47,371 nucleotides of DNA from Clostridia bacterium (GCA_900753975.1 CAAEBC010000054.1:1-47371), one strand, 5' to 3'; shown: positions 8,356-16,972, counted from the stretch's first letter. The notes: a model not told the origin generated them from the sequence alone. Numbers and translations: made by a program.

Positions 8356-8609
8356 TATATTTTCAGACGAGGCTTGGGAGGAATACGTAGACTGGCAATA
8401 TAAAGATAAAAAAATGGTTCAAAAAATAAACGAACTAATAAAAGATATTAATAGGAACGGTTTGAGTAAACGGAATGGGAAAACCAGAACTATTACGATA
8501 CAGAAAAGCATGGAGTAGAAGAATAACTCATGAACATAGACTTGTATATAATTTGGATGAAGATAAGAACTTAATAATTTTATCTTGCAAAGGTCACTAT
8601 GAAGAATAA
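8348..8609 (+). pseudogene. yoeB: YoeB-type ribosome-dependent mRNA interferase, frameshifted
   Basis: From ATG 8348 the frame reads MSNIFSDEAWEEYVDWQ...KKMVQKINELIKDINRNG, clearly YoeB, then leaves frame near AAACGG at 8468-8473 and hits TAG at 8516-8518. One base further the frame continues GMGKPELLRYRKAWSRRI, EHRLVYNLDEDKN and KGHYEE to TAA at 8607-8609. The residues matching the known catalytic Glu46, Arg65 and His83 of E. coli YoeB are all present after the break (KPE, EHR, GHY). So one extra base separates a complete toxin into two frames. Either the toxin is dead with a live antitoxin, or the base is an error. Confidence 0.85.
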
Positions 8610-8623
8610 TAAAGGACTAAAAG

Positions 8624-8656
8624 CATTACTCAGTACATATTTGGGTAATGTTTTTT
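8624..8656 (+). terminator. Terminator of yefM-yoeB
   Basis: CATTACTC (8624-8631) pairs with GGGTAATG (8643-8650), with one T-G pair, followed by TTTTTT. Confidence 0.8.
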
Positions 8657-8752
8657 ATTTGTTATTTATTACATTTTTGTTTTCTGATATTTTGTTACAT
8701 TGCAGACTGAAAAGGTATTTGTTATAAAATTATTGAAATGAAATTAAATCTG

Positions 8753-8781
8753 TTGACGAATAAGACCATAAAATATATAAT
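8753..8781 (+). promoter_or_regulatory. Promoter of thyX
   Basis: TTGACG, 17 nt, TATAAT, about 55 nt before the start codon. Confidence 0.75.
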
Positions 8782-8835
8782 TTCAAAGAAACATGACATT
8801 TGTTACTCGAACAATATTTTGAAGGAGGTTATTTT

Positions 8836-10248
8836 ATGAGGATTGAACTTTTGGGGGGCACTTCTAAAGAAGAACTTGAGAGAAGAATTAGAATGGTTGC
8901 TGCTGCTGGTAAGCTTTCGCAGTTTCCGGGCAATGTTTTTGAAGTGTTAGATGACTCTTGTGATTATGCTGAGAATCTTAAAGTAATTAAACGTATAACT
9001 AAGATGGGGCATAAATCGATAACCGAACATGATTATTTGGTGTTTGCGATTTCAGACGTTACACCTATTGTTGAACAAACTATTATTGGTAATAGACTTA
9101 CTTCATTTACCATAAAATCCAGAAGATATGTAGACTTTAGAAGTGCAGGTTTTTATGTGCCAGACTTTAGAAATGAAGAACTTTCTTTACACATGGAAAA
9201 TGAGACTCTTAAGGATAAATATAAAGCACATATGGAGTATTTGTTTAAGGAATATTCTGATATGATTGATAATGGTATACCAAATGAAGATGCTAGATTT
9301 TTATTGCCATATTCTTTTTATAGTAATATTGTTATGGGACTTGATGCGAGAGAACTTGAAAAAATGATTTTGTATTTGCTACATGGAGAAGTTTCTAAAA
9401 TTCAAGAGCTTCGCAAGCTTGGCGAAGAGCTTTTGAAACTTGCAAATGAATATGTTCCGTATTTGAAAAAGAGTATTGAAAAATATAAAAAGCACGAGAC
9501 GGTTTTCGATTATAAAAAAGTTATTAGAGAGCATAATCCTGTGTCTGAGATTTTAGATAAGCCAGTACTACTTGAATATACTGCTTCTCCTGATGATTTG
9601 GTTTTGCAACTTGCTATAATGTATGAAGTACAGTGTAGCTACGATGAGGCTTCGAGAATTATAAGTGAGGCTGAAAAAGCAGACCCTGAATTTAGGCAAA
9701 AGTTTATGAATGAGATTTTGTCTAAAGATGAAAATCGAGAACTTGAGGAAGTTTCTTTTACTTTTCAAATTCCGATTTCACTTGCAGTTCTTACACACCT
9801 TACAAGACATCGTATGCATTCACTTTTAGTACCTAATTTTGTACCGCTTTGGAATTTTAGAGATTATATAATTCCTTATACTATTAAAAATGCTGGATTT
9901 GAAGATAAGTATAAAGAAATTATTGAAGCTAACATTAGAGTCCTACAAGACTTTAAGAATGTTGGTGTTATTGAAGAAGATTTGGTATATTTTTATCTTG
10001 GCTGCCAGATGTGTAATGTAGTTACTACTGTTAATGCAAGAAGTCTTATGTGGATTTCTAGGATGCGTTGTTGCCAAAGGGCACAATGGCAAATTAGAGA
10101 AATTGCAAATCACATGACTTTAGAAGCGAAAAAAGTTGCACCTCTTATTAGTAAAGGATTTGGACCAACTTGTATTGTAAATCATGTTTGCAATGAAGGT
10201 CCGAAATCTTGTGGACTTATTAATAAGATTTTAGAGAATAAGGGTTAA
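8836..10248 (+). CDS. thyX: FAD-dependent thymidylate synthase, tandem two-domain form
   Basis: 470 aa from the ATG after AAGGAGG; an upstream in-frame TTG has no ribosome site. ThyX makes dTMP from dUMP with FAD and methylene-tetrahydrofolate; the usual monomer is about 220-250 aa, so this is double length. Domain 1 (about 60-215) has GHKSITEH and, at 85-98, GNRLTSFTIKSRRY in place of the signature RHRxxSxxxxSxRY. Domain 2 (about 300-455) has RHRMHS at 324-329 but not the SxRY tail, and later NARSLMW...RAQWQIREIA, the usual C-terminal ThyX block. Each half keeps the part of the signature the other lost. A thymidylate function is probable, because residues from different subunits build the ThyX site. 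Monocistronic. Confidence 0.85.
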   Translation: MRIELLGGTSKEELERRIRMVAAAGKLSQFPGNVFEVLDDSCDYAENLKVIKRITKMGHKSITEHDYLVFAISDVTPIVEQTIIGNRLTSFTIKSRRYVDFRSAGFYVPDFRNEELSLHMENETLKDKYKAHMEYLFKEYSDMIDNGIPNEDARFLLPYSFYSNIVMGLDARELEKMILYLLHGEVSKIQELRKLGEELLKLANEYVPYLKKSIEKYKKHETVFDYKKVIREHNPVSEILDKPVLLEYTASPDDLVLQLAIMYEVQCSYDEASRIISEAEKADPEFRQKFMNEILSKDENRELEEVSFTFQIPISLAVLTHLTRHRMHSLLVPNFVPLWNFRDYIIPYTIKNAGFEDKYKEIIEANIRVLQDFKNVGVIEEDLVYFYLGCQMCNVVTTVNARSLMWISRMRCCQRAQWQIREIANHMTLEAKKVAPLISKGFGPTCIVNHVCNEGPKSCGLINKILENKG

Positions 10249-10260
10249 TATTATAAAGAA

Positions 10261-10290
10261 AAGTTCATAGTTTCTATGGACTTTTTCTTT
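10261..10290 (+). terminator. Terminator of thyX
   Basis: AAGTTCATAG (10261-10270) and CTATGGACTT (10274-10283) form a 10-bp stem with a TTT loop and one T-G pair, then TTTCTTTT. Confidence 0.85.
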
Positions 10291-10321
10291 TGTTTAAAGT
10301 AAATTTATTATGAGGTGTATT

Positions 10322-10867
10322 ATGAAGTATATAGCATTGTTAAGAGGAATAAATATAAGTGGCAAAAATAAGATTTCTATGAGCGAACTAAAAAGGGCAT
10401 TAGAAGAAAATGGATATGAGAATGTTTCTACGTATCTTAATAGTGGAAATGTTATTTTCGAAACTAAGCAAAAAAGTAAAGATATCATAGCAAAAGATAT
10501 TTACAATATTGTAAAAGCTACTTTTAATCTGGAAATACCAATTTTCATTATCACTGCAGTAGAACTCGAAGATATATTAGACAATAATCCTAATTGGTGG
10601 GGAACGGGTGATAAATCGATATATGACAATTTGATTTTTATAATTCCACCAATTAAATATGCAGAGGTATACGCTATTTTAGGAGAACCTAGCGAAAACA
10701 TTGAAAAAATTGAGGAGTATAAAAATTCTGTATTTTGGTCTTATGATTTGAAAAACTATAGGAAATCAAATTGGTGGTGTAAAACTGCGAGTACAAATAT
10801 AAAAGATAATATAACAATAAGAACTGCTAATACTATGAAAAAGTTATTGGAAATTTGTAAAAAATAA
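10322..10867 (+). CDS. DUF1697 family protein
   Basis: 181 aa; ATG chosen because GAGGTG lies 6 nt upstream. The opening MKYIALLRGINISGKNKISMSELKRALE followed by YLNSGNVIFET is diagnostic for DUF1697, a widespread soluble family without known reaction. Length is typical. The next gene starts 12 nt after the stop, so the two are probably one transcript. Confidence 0.9.
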   Translation: MKYIALLRGINISGKNKISMSELKRALEENGYENVSTYLNSGNVIFETKQKSKDIIAKDIYNIVKATFNLEIPIFIITAVELEDILDNNPNWWGTGDKSIYDNLIFIIPPIKYAEVYAILGEPSENIEKIEEYKNSVFWSYDLKNYRKSNWWCKTASTNIKDNITIRTANTMKKLLEICKK

Positions 10868-10879
10868 AGGAGCATTAAC

Positions 10880-11605
10880 ATGGAAATGGTAGAAAATTTA
10901 AAAGCAGAAAAAATAAAAATAAACGGCATCCCATCAATGTTGTGGGGGAAGAAGAGTAACAAGATTTTTATAGCAGTACACGGAAATATGTCTAATAAAG
11001 AAGATGAAGTTATAAAGATTTTAGCCCAAAAAGTAATAAGTAAAGGCTATCAATTATTGAGTTTTGATTTGCCAGAGCACGGGGAAAGAAAAGGGGATAA
11101 AACGTATTTATGCAAAGTTCAAAATTGTGTAAGAGATTTGAGAGATATTATGGCATATGCAAAAGAAAAATATGATGAAATAAATTTATGGGCATGTAGT
11201 ATGGGCGCTTATTTTAGTTTGCTTGCATATAAAAACGAAGATATTAAACAATGTGTATTTTTATCTCCAGTTGTTAATATGAAAACAATTATCGACAATA
11301 TGATGTTATGGAGTAATGTAACGGAAAATGAGCTAAAAGAAAAGCAAGAAATAAAAACGGATTTTGGACAAACATTGTATTGGGATTATTACGAATATGT
11401 TAAGAATAATCCAATTATTAGCTGGGACAAAAAGACTCATATTTTATATGGAGATAAAGATAATATGCAAAGTGAAGATTTAATAAAAGATTTTTCAAAT
11501 AAATTTAGTTGTGATTTATCTGTATTAGAAAATGGAGAGCATTATTTTCATACAGAGGAGCAGTTGAAGTTTTATAAAGAGTGGTTAGATAGAGTTATTG
11601 TGTAA
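10880..11605 (+). CDS. Alpha/beta hydrolase
   Basis: 241 aa, ATG after AAAGGAG. An alpha/beta hydrolase fold: VHGN near residue 35 (oxyanion region), FDLPEHGERKG, the nucleophile elbow ACSMGAY (GxSxG-like), the acid in LYGDKD and the catalytic His in NGEHYFH. No signal peptide, so cytoplasmic. The substrate cannot be told; the family includes esterases and peptidases. It follows the DUF1697 gene closely and has no clear terminator before the glycosyltransferase. Confidence 0.85.
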   Translation: MEMVENLKAEKIKINGIPSMLWGKKSNKIFIAVHGNMSNKEDEVIKILAQKVISKGYQLLSFDLPEHGERKGDKTYLCKVQNCVRDLRDIMAYAKEKYDEINLWACSMGAYFSLLAYKNEDIKQCVFLSPVVNMKTIIDNMMLWSNVTENELKEKQEIKTDFGQTLYWDYYEYVKNNPIISWDKKTHILYGDKDNMQSEDLIKDFSNKFSCDLSVLENGEHYFHTEEQLKFYKEWLDRVIV

Positions 11606-11691
11606 GTGAAATTAAAAAATAAGCTAGTGTTACAAATATTTGCGAATTTGTGGTTTGTTATATAAATAATAATTTGAAAGTAGGGGTTTAT

Positions 11692-12888
11692 TTGAATAAT
11701 AAACAAATTAGTGAGACTAATAAAATTACAATAGGTTTATTCATTGATACTTTTTTCCCAATGATAGATGGTGTTACTATGGTGGTCGATAATTATGCCA
11801 AAAGATTAACTAAATATGCAAATGTAATTGTTTTTGCTCCAGAATATCCCAAAGCTCAGTATGACGATTCAAAATTTTTGTATAAAGTTGTTAGATGTAA
11901 ATCGGTGAAAATGCCAATAATTGATTACTCGTTGCCAATGCCGAAAATTGACAAAGAATTTATGCATGAATTAAATAATACAAAGTTAGATATCGTTCAT
12001 ATACATTCTCCGTTTACAATAGGAAAAATAGGTGTGGAGTATGCTAAGAAAAATAATGTACCTGCTATTGCTACTATGCATAGTCAATATAAAAAAGACT
12101 TTTTAAGAGCAGTAAAGTTCGAGCCTTTGGCAAATCTTTTAACCAAGGTAATTATAAGGCAATACAATAAATGTGATGAGTGTTGGGCAGTAAACAGCGA
12201 AATTGCTAAAATATATTACGAAGAATACAAATATAAAAAATTGCCGAAGGTAATGGGAAACGCTACAGATATGAAGCTTGTCGAAAATATGGAGCAAGCT
12301 AAAAAACTAATCAATGAGAAATATAATATTTCGCCTGACGAGAAAGTATTTTTATTTGTTGGTAGGATAAATAATTTAAAGAATGTATTTTTGATTGCTA
12401 ATAGTTTAAAGATATTAAAAGAAAAATATAATCCCAAATTTAAGATGCTATTTGTAGGAAGTGGACAAGATGAAGATGAACTTAAAAGTATTATCGATAA
12501 AAATAACATGAATCAAGATATAATAATGTGTGGAAAAATATCAGATAGAGAGTTACTTGCCAATATTTATGCAAGGGCGGATTTATTTTTGTTTCCATCT
12601 TTGTATGATGCATCATCAATAGTTCAAATAGAAGCAGCATCACAAAAAACACCGACTTTGTTTGTTGAGGGTGCAGCAACAACTGCAACTATAACCGAGA
12701 ACGTGAACGGATTTATTAGTCAAAATAACGAGGAGGATTTTGCAGAAAAAATAAATGAAATAATAAACAATAAGGCTTTGTATGATAGTGTTTGTGAGAA
12801 TGTATATAAAGACATATATATAAACTGGGATAGTCAAGTAAGCAAAGTGTTTGATTCTTATATGGAGATTATAAGTGAACGATTATAA
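11692..12888 (+). CDS. Glycosyltransferase family 4 (probable diacylglycerol glucosyltransferase type)
   Basis: 398 aa if translation starts at TTG 11692, which has TAGGGG 4-9 nt upstream and gives the usual start ITIGLFIDTFFP; a GTG at 11650 is possible but adds residues outside the fold. The N-terminal domain carries DTFFPMIDGVTMVV and HIHSPF, the C-terminal domain LFVGRINNLKN, GSGQDEDEL and SLYDASSIVQIEAASQKTP, the GT4 nucleotide-sugar region. DTFFP..DGV and HxHSPF are typical of enzymes adding glucose to diacylglycerol for membrane glycolipids. Acts at the inner face of the membrane. Acceptor is inferred from family only. Confidence 0.85.
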   Translation: MNNKQISETNKITIGLFIDTFFPMIDGVTMVVDNYAKRLTKYANVIVFAPEYPKAQYDDSKFLYKVVRCKSVKMPIIDYSLPMPKIDKEFMHELNNTKLDIVHIHSPFTIGKIGVEYAKKNNVPAIATMHSQYKKDFLRAVKFEPLANLLTKVIIRQYNKCDECWAVNSEIAKIYYEEYKYKKLPKVMGNATDMKLVENMEQAKKLINEKYNISPDEKVFLFVGRINNLKNVFLIANSLKILKEKYNPKFKMLFVGSGQDEDELKSIIDKNNMNQDIIMCGKISDRELLANIYARADLFLFPSLYDASSIVQIEAASQKTPTLFVEGAATTATITENVNGFISQNNEEDFAEKINEIINNKALYDSVCENVYKDIYINWDSQVSKVFDSYMEIISERL

Positions 12889-13087
12889 TCCTTTGAAAAT
12901 TTATTGATGAAATGTAGTCAAATTTAAAACTATAATATAAGTTAATATTTGTTGCAATTTGGTAGGAATTATTTTGACCATTGCAAGTATAACTAGAGAC
13001 GAAAAGAAAAAATAGTAATTTATCATTGAGATTGACGAGAGTAAAAAAACAAAAACAGTAATCAGTATTTAAAACTAATTATAAATA

Positions 13088-13116
13088 TTGACAGTGGAAT
13101 TATTTTATCGTAAAAG
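13088..13116 (+). promoter_or_regulatory. Candidate promoter before the RhuM remnant
   Basis: TTGACA, 17 nt, TAAAAG. The rest of 12889-13157 shows no gene or clear structure. Confidence 0.45.
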
Positions 13117-13157
13117 ACAAACAATAGTTCTTAAAATTAAACACGAGGTGATTAGTG

Positions 13158-13845
13158 ATGAATAATATAGAAAATTTAAAAGATTTAATCATATATCAAA
13201 GTTAAAATAATCAAAATATAACTGTTGAAGTTTTGTATAATGAAGAAGACTTTTGGTTGACGCAAAAGTCAATGTCAAAATTATTCAATGTAGCAGAAAA
13301 TAATATAACATACCATTTGCAAAAAATATTTAAAACAGGGGAATTAGAACAAGATTCAGTTACTCAAGAAATTAGAGTATCTGCTTCGGATGGAAAAAAG
13401 TATAATACAAATTTTTATAGCTTGGATGCAATTATAGCAGTTGATTATAGGGTAAACTCAAAAGAGGCAACAGATTTTAGAATATGGGCTACCAAAACAT
13501 TGAAGGAATACATAAAAAAGGTTTTATTGTTAATAGTGAAATACTAAAAAATGGTCCAAACAAGAATTTTACCAGAATGTTAAAAATAAGTTACATTTTG
13601 CAATTACTGGTATGACAGCATCTGAAATAATATATAATAGAGCCGATAGTCAAAAAGAAAAATTAGAAGTATTCTTAAAAATTAATGAATATAACATTTT
13701 AAAAGATAATGGGAAAATAAAAAGAGAAATTGCGGATAAGTTAGCTTTAGATGAGTATAAAAAGTATAGAGCTATACAAGATAAAAATTATATTTCGGAT
13801 TTTGATGAGTTAATAACGGAAACTAAAAAATTAAATAACGTCTAA
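13158..13845 (+). pseudogene. RhuM-family virulence protein gene, decayed
   Basis: The ATG after ACGAGGTG starts MNNIENLKDLIIYQS and is stopped at once by TAA (13203-13205, one base from GAA). The same frame then gives the conserved YNEEDFWLTQKSMSKLFNV...DFRIWATKTLKEYIKK. Near 13514-13520 a one-base change moves the rest (GFIVNSEILKNG) to another frame; a third frame holds KLHFAITGMTASEIIYNRADS and ends ALDEYKKYRAIQDKNYISDFDE. The segment between SEIIYNRADS and the end is shorter than in intact RhuM proteins, so an internal deletion is likely. RhuM proteins are about 330 aa, of unknown mechanism, and often found in islands. Confidence 0.85.
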
Positions 13846-13899
13846 ATTACAATTTCCATAGACTATTAAAAAATTGGTAATAAAGAGAGGAGAATAAAA

Positions 13900-14406
13900 A
13901 TGGAATTTAATGATGTAATAAGAAAAAGAACAGCAACAAGAAAGTTTAGTAACAGAAAATTATCTCAAGAAGATATTGAAAAAATATTAGAGGCTGGAAG
14001 GTTAGCACCAACGGCTAAAAACTTTCAACCACAATTAATATATGTAGTTATATCTGAAGAAAAAATAAAAAAGATTGACCAAGTAACACCTTGCAGATAT
14101 AACGCACAATGTTGCTTATTAGTTTGTAGCGATAAGGAAAAAGCATTTCATAAAGATGAATATTCAACTTTTGAAATCGATGCTACTATTGTTGCTACAC
14201 ATATGATTTTAGAATCTGCTAATTTGAATATAGATAGTACTTGGATAGAGGCTTTTGATAAAAATAAAGTAAAAGAAGTCTTTAATTTAGGCGATGATAT
14301 AGAACCTGTATGTATAATAAATTTAGGATATAAAACAGATGATTGCCCAGAAAACCCAATGCACAATCAAAGGAAAAATATAAATGAAACAGTTAAATAT
14401 CTTTGA
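13900..14406 (+). CDS. Nitroreductase-family flavoprotein
   Basis: 168 aa, ATG after AGAGAGGAG. The opening VIRKRTATRKFSNRKLSQEDIEKILEAGRLAPTAKN is the FMN-binding start of the nitroreductase fold, with R residues for the flavin phosphate; the C-terminal half has INLGY. Shorter than most members (about 180-220 aa), lacking part of the dimer extension. Uses NAD(P)H to reduce small molecules; the physiological substrate is unknown. Stands alone between the RhuM remnant and a small unknown gene. Confidence 0.85.
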   Translation: MEFNDVIRKRTATRKFSNRKLSQEDIEKILEAGRLAPTAKNFQPQLIYVVISEEKIKKIDQVTPCRYNAQCCLLVCSDKEKAFHKDEYSTFEIDATIVATHMILESANLNIDSTWIEAFDKNKVKEVFNLGDDIEPVCIINLGYKTDDCPENPMHNQRKNINETVKYL

Positions 14407-14470
14407 TTATGATGCATTGATTTATTAGATAAATAGTAATTTATAGATGGTAAGTACTTTGTAAAAAAAA

Positions 14471-14499
14471 TTGACATAATATATGATGTGCAGTATAAT
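14471..14499 (+). promoter_or_regulatory. Consensus promoter before the 109-aa gene
   Basis: TTGACA, 17 nt, TATAAT: a perfect sigma-A promoter, 59 nt before the start codon. Confidence 0.85.
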
Positions 14500-14557
14500 A
14501 CTCGGGAGTGGAAAATTATCTTTGCTATAGAATAAATATGATATAGGAGGCTGCTTT

Positions 14558-14887
14558 ATGGGTATAATTGAAAAATTTTATGCTATTAGAAGAGAGAAGA
14601 AGGTTCAAGATTATCGTAAAAAAGCTGAACAGAGGTGTTGTGATATATGTCGGCAAGTAAAAAAAGCATTTTTGGAAAAGAATGTAATAGAGGTTTGGCT
14701 ATATGACGATTACAATGGACATCTAATTCTTGAGAAAAAGTACCACGATTATTCCGAAGTAGAAGAATTGGTATTGTTTTTTGGTTATAGACTTGAAGAA
14801 GCATTAAACGAGGAATTCGATAGTAACCTTTTTAAGGTGGAATGGCTTCCAAACTCTGAAATACTGAAGATTAGTAGAGCTACTTAA
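14558..14887 (+). CDS. Small protein of unknown function (109 aa)
   Basis: I do not recognise it. ATG after TAGGAGG. The N terminus is basic and helical (FYAIRREKKVQDYRKKAEQRCCDICRQVKKAF), with a CCDIC cluster; the C-terminal half is a mixed region (VIEVWLYDDYNGHLILEKKYHDYSEVEELVLFFGYRLEEALN). No membrane segment. It has its own perfect promoter and a strong terminator, so it is a well-expressed single gene. Carries an in-frame CGG codon at 14651, rare in this window. Confidence 0.7.
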   Translation: MGIIEKFYAIRREKKVQDYRKKAEQRCCDICRQVKKAFLEKNVIEVWLYDDYNGHLILEKKYHDYSEVEELVLFFGYRLEEALNEEFDSNLFKVEWLPNSEILKISRAT

Positions 14888-14895
14888 ATTATAAG

Positions 14896-14927
14896 CAAAG
14901 CATCGGCTATAGCTGGTGCTTTTTTTG
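14896..14927 (+). terminator. Terminator of the 109-aa gene
   Basis: AGCATCGGCT (14899-14908) pairs with AGCTGGTGCT (14911-14920), then T6. Confidence 0.85.
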
Positions 14928-14964
14928 TTACGCAAATTACAATTTGAAAGGGAGATGTGATTTA

Positions 14965-15477
14965 ATGAGAGAAAGAGTAATAAAAAATTTGAGAAAGTGG
15001 TTTGCTTTAATATGTGCAATACTTTTATATTATATAATTCACGAAGGCAGTCATATAATTGTAGCATTATGTTATGGGGTTTTTGAAAAAGTAAAAATAT
15101 TAGGCTTAGGCGTTCAAGTTGTTGCAAATATAGAATCATTAACAGATTTTCAAAAAGCAATATTTTGTATATCTGGTAGTATAACTACATTAATAATTGC
15201 TTATTGTTTGGTGATGTTTATTAATAAAATTGTAGAATGTAAGAGCAAATTTTTGAAAGCAATTAGTTATTATACTACACTTGCTTTTCTATTGGTAGAT
15301 CCATTATATTTAACAATAATATATAAATTTGTTGGTGGTGGAGATATGAATGGCATTTTATTAATTGGAATACCTGAAGTTGTAATACAACTGATTTTTG
15401 CTATTATTACTATGAGTAATATTTTATTAACAATAAAAAAGATATATCCAGCATACAAAAAAAGTTTTAGTGAATAA
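14965..15477 (+). CDS. Membrane protein with HExxH motif (M50-like putative metalloprotease)
   Basis: 170 aa from the ATG preceded by AAAGGGAG; an in-frame TTG at 14944 lies before the ribosome site. Four to five hydrophobic segments. The first contains H26-E27-G-S-H30, a HExxH zinc motif at the inner edge of a membrane helix, as in M50 site-2 proteases; DPLYLTIIY later could hold the third ligand. Proteolysis is inferred only from the motif. Small size suggests a minimal or divergent member. Flanked on both sides by AAATTACAATTT. Confidence 0.6.
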   Translation: MRERVIKNLRKWFALICAILLYYIIHEGSHIIVALCYGVFEKVKILGLGVQVVANIESLTDFQKAIFCISGSITTLIIAYCLVMFINKIVECKSKFLKAISYYTTLAFLLVDPLYLTIIYKFVGGGDMNGILLIGIPEVVIQLIFAIITMSNILLTIKKIYPAYKKSFSE

Positions 15478-15494
15478 CAAATTACAATTTCTAG

Positions 15495-15526
15495 AGCAGA
15501 TAGTTATTGAAAATTATCTGCTTTTA
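15495..15526 (+). terminator. Terminator after the HExxH membrane protein
   Basis: AGCAGATA (15495-15502) pairs with TATCTGCT (15515-15522), then TTTATTT. Confidence 0.8.
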
Positions 15527-15716
15527 TTTATATCTTCCATTGATGTTTCTTTAAGTCAACACAAAGGTATTTCTTCTACTATTGAGTAAATTAAATAAGA
15601 CAACTTGTCATCTAATACATTTTTCATATAGACATCTCAAAGGCATTATAGAATAAATTTTACGAAAATTCAAACAAAAACTATATATTTGTTAATAGTA
15701 AAATTTTGAAAATATA

Positions 15717-15725
15717 TGTTATAAT
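15717..15725 (+). promoter_or_regulatory. Extended -10 promoter before the DUF3795 gene
   Basis: TG-T-TATAAT without a good -35 box. It is the only clear signal in the 285-nt stretch 15527-15811, which is otherwise AT-rich with nothing recognisable. Confidence 0.5.
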
Positions 15726-15811
15726 GTAAATGCAGAAGACAAGAAGAATATTTACGTGATAATAAATATAATTAGAAATAAAAATATTGATTTACCAAGG
15801 AGAGTAATAAT

Positions 15812-16276
15812 ATGAGTAGTATTTGTGGTGTTAATTGTAATGAATGTAGTATTAAAGATAAATGCAAAGGTTGCGTTGAGACGAATGGTCATCCTTGGAG
15901 AGGAGACTGCGTATTAGTAGAATTTTGTTATGACAAAAATGAAGCACGTACCAAAGAAAAAATCTGTGCTTATAAAAATGAATTGATTAACGAAATTAAT
16001 GATTTAAATCTTGATTTTATTGCTCAAATAGAAGAGTTATATCCTCTTAACGGAAGATTTGTAAATCTTGAATATGAATTCAAAAATGGTGAGAAAATTA
16101 AATTGTTAAATGACAGCAATGTTTATTTAGGAACTCAAATATCGAAGAAAGATAATTTGGGATACTATGGAGTAATAGCAGATAATGATTACATATTAGT
16201 TAGCGAATATGATAATAATTATCAAAATGCAAAAATAATAGTATATAAGAAAAGAAAATCTTATGAGGAGGAGTGA
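15812..16276 (+). CDS. DUF3795-like Cys-rich protein
   Basis: 154 aa, ATG after AAGGAGAG. Seven Cys in the first 39 residues (C5, C9, C12, C18, C21, C33, C39) in the order CGVNCNEC...CKGC...C...C, the DUF3795 pattern, possibly a metal or Fe-S site. The remainder (about 60-154) is a beta-rich domain without Cys. Its stop lies 4 nt before the start of the metallo-hydrolase gene, whose ribosome site is inside this gene, so the two are coupled. Function unknown. Confidence 0.7.
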   Translation: MSSICGVNCNECSIKDKCKGCVETNGHPWRGDCVLVEFCYDKNEARTKEKICAYKNELINEINDLNLDFIAQIEELYPLNGRFVNLEYEFKNGEKIKLLNDSNVYLGTQISKKDNLGYYGVIADNDYILVSEYDNNYQNAKIIVYKKRKSYEEE

Positions 16277-16280
16277 AGAA

Positions 16281-16922
16281 ATGTTAGAAAATATAGAAGT
16301 TTTATATCATAGCAGTATAAGAATTAATAAAGAGAAAGTGATTTATATAGACCCATATAAAATAGACAAAAATTATAATGATGCAGATATTGTTTTTATA
16401 ACACATGACCACTATGATCACTATTCAGAGGAGGATATAGATAGAGTCGCAAATGAAAATACAATGTTTGTGGCTCCGAAAGACTTGTATGGTAAATTGG
16501 TACGAAAAGGTATTGATGAAAATTTAATTATCGCTGTAGAACCGAATAAAGAATATTTTGTTGAGGAAATTAAATTTGAAACAGTACCAGCTTATAACGT
16601 AAATAAGAAATTTCATCCAAAGGAAAATGGTTGGGTTGGATACATTATAGAGATTGATGGAATTAAATATTATGTTGCAGGTGATACAGATATAACAGAA
16701 GAAAATAGCACGGTTAAATGTGATGTTGCTTTTGTTCCAGTTGGAGGAACGTATACAATGAATTTTAAAGAGGCAGCTGAACTTGTAAATAAAATTCAGC
16801 CACAAATAGCTGTTCCAATTCATTATGGCAGTGTGATTGGAACGAAACAAGATGCTATAGATTTTGTAGGGCTATTGTCCCCAAGCATAAAGGGCATGAT
16901 TTTAATGAAAGATATATTATAA
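16281..16922 (+). CDS. Metallo-beta-lactamase fold hydrolase, UPF0173 type
   Basis: 213 aa. ATG 16281 is chosen because GAGGAGGAG sits 7 nt upstream; an in-frame ATG at 16263 overlaps that site. Zinc ligands: THDHYDH (HxHxDH), GDTD, and the His of VPIHYG. The sequence DVAFVPVGGTYTMNFKEAAELV is typical of UPF0173 / UlaG-like hydrolases. Cytoplasmic, substrate unknown. Second gene of a two-gene unit with the DUF3795 protein. Confidence 0.88.
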   Translation: MLENIEVLYHSSIRINKEKVIYIDPYKIDKNYNDADIVFITHDHYDHYSEEDIDRVANENTMFVAPKDLYGKLVRKGIDENLIIAVEPNKEYFVEEIKFETVPAYNVNKKFHPKENGWVGYIIEIDGIKYYVAGDTDITEENSTVKCDVAFVPVGGTYTMNFKEAAELVNKIQPQIAVPIHYGSVIGTKQDAIDFVGLLSPSIKGMILMKDIL

Positions 16923-16972
16923 AGAATGGCATAAAAAGTGCTAAATAACAAATATAATTGAGCTATTAACTT

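Larger units (their letters stand above)
13844..15490 (+). repeat. Three exact copies of a 12-bp boundary repeat
   Basis: AAATTACAATTT occurs at 13844-13855, 14934-14945 and 15479-15490, nowhere else in the window that I found. Each lies just after the end of one gene and just before the next, enclosing the nitroreductase/109-aa pair and the 170-aa membrane protein. Confidence 0.6.
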
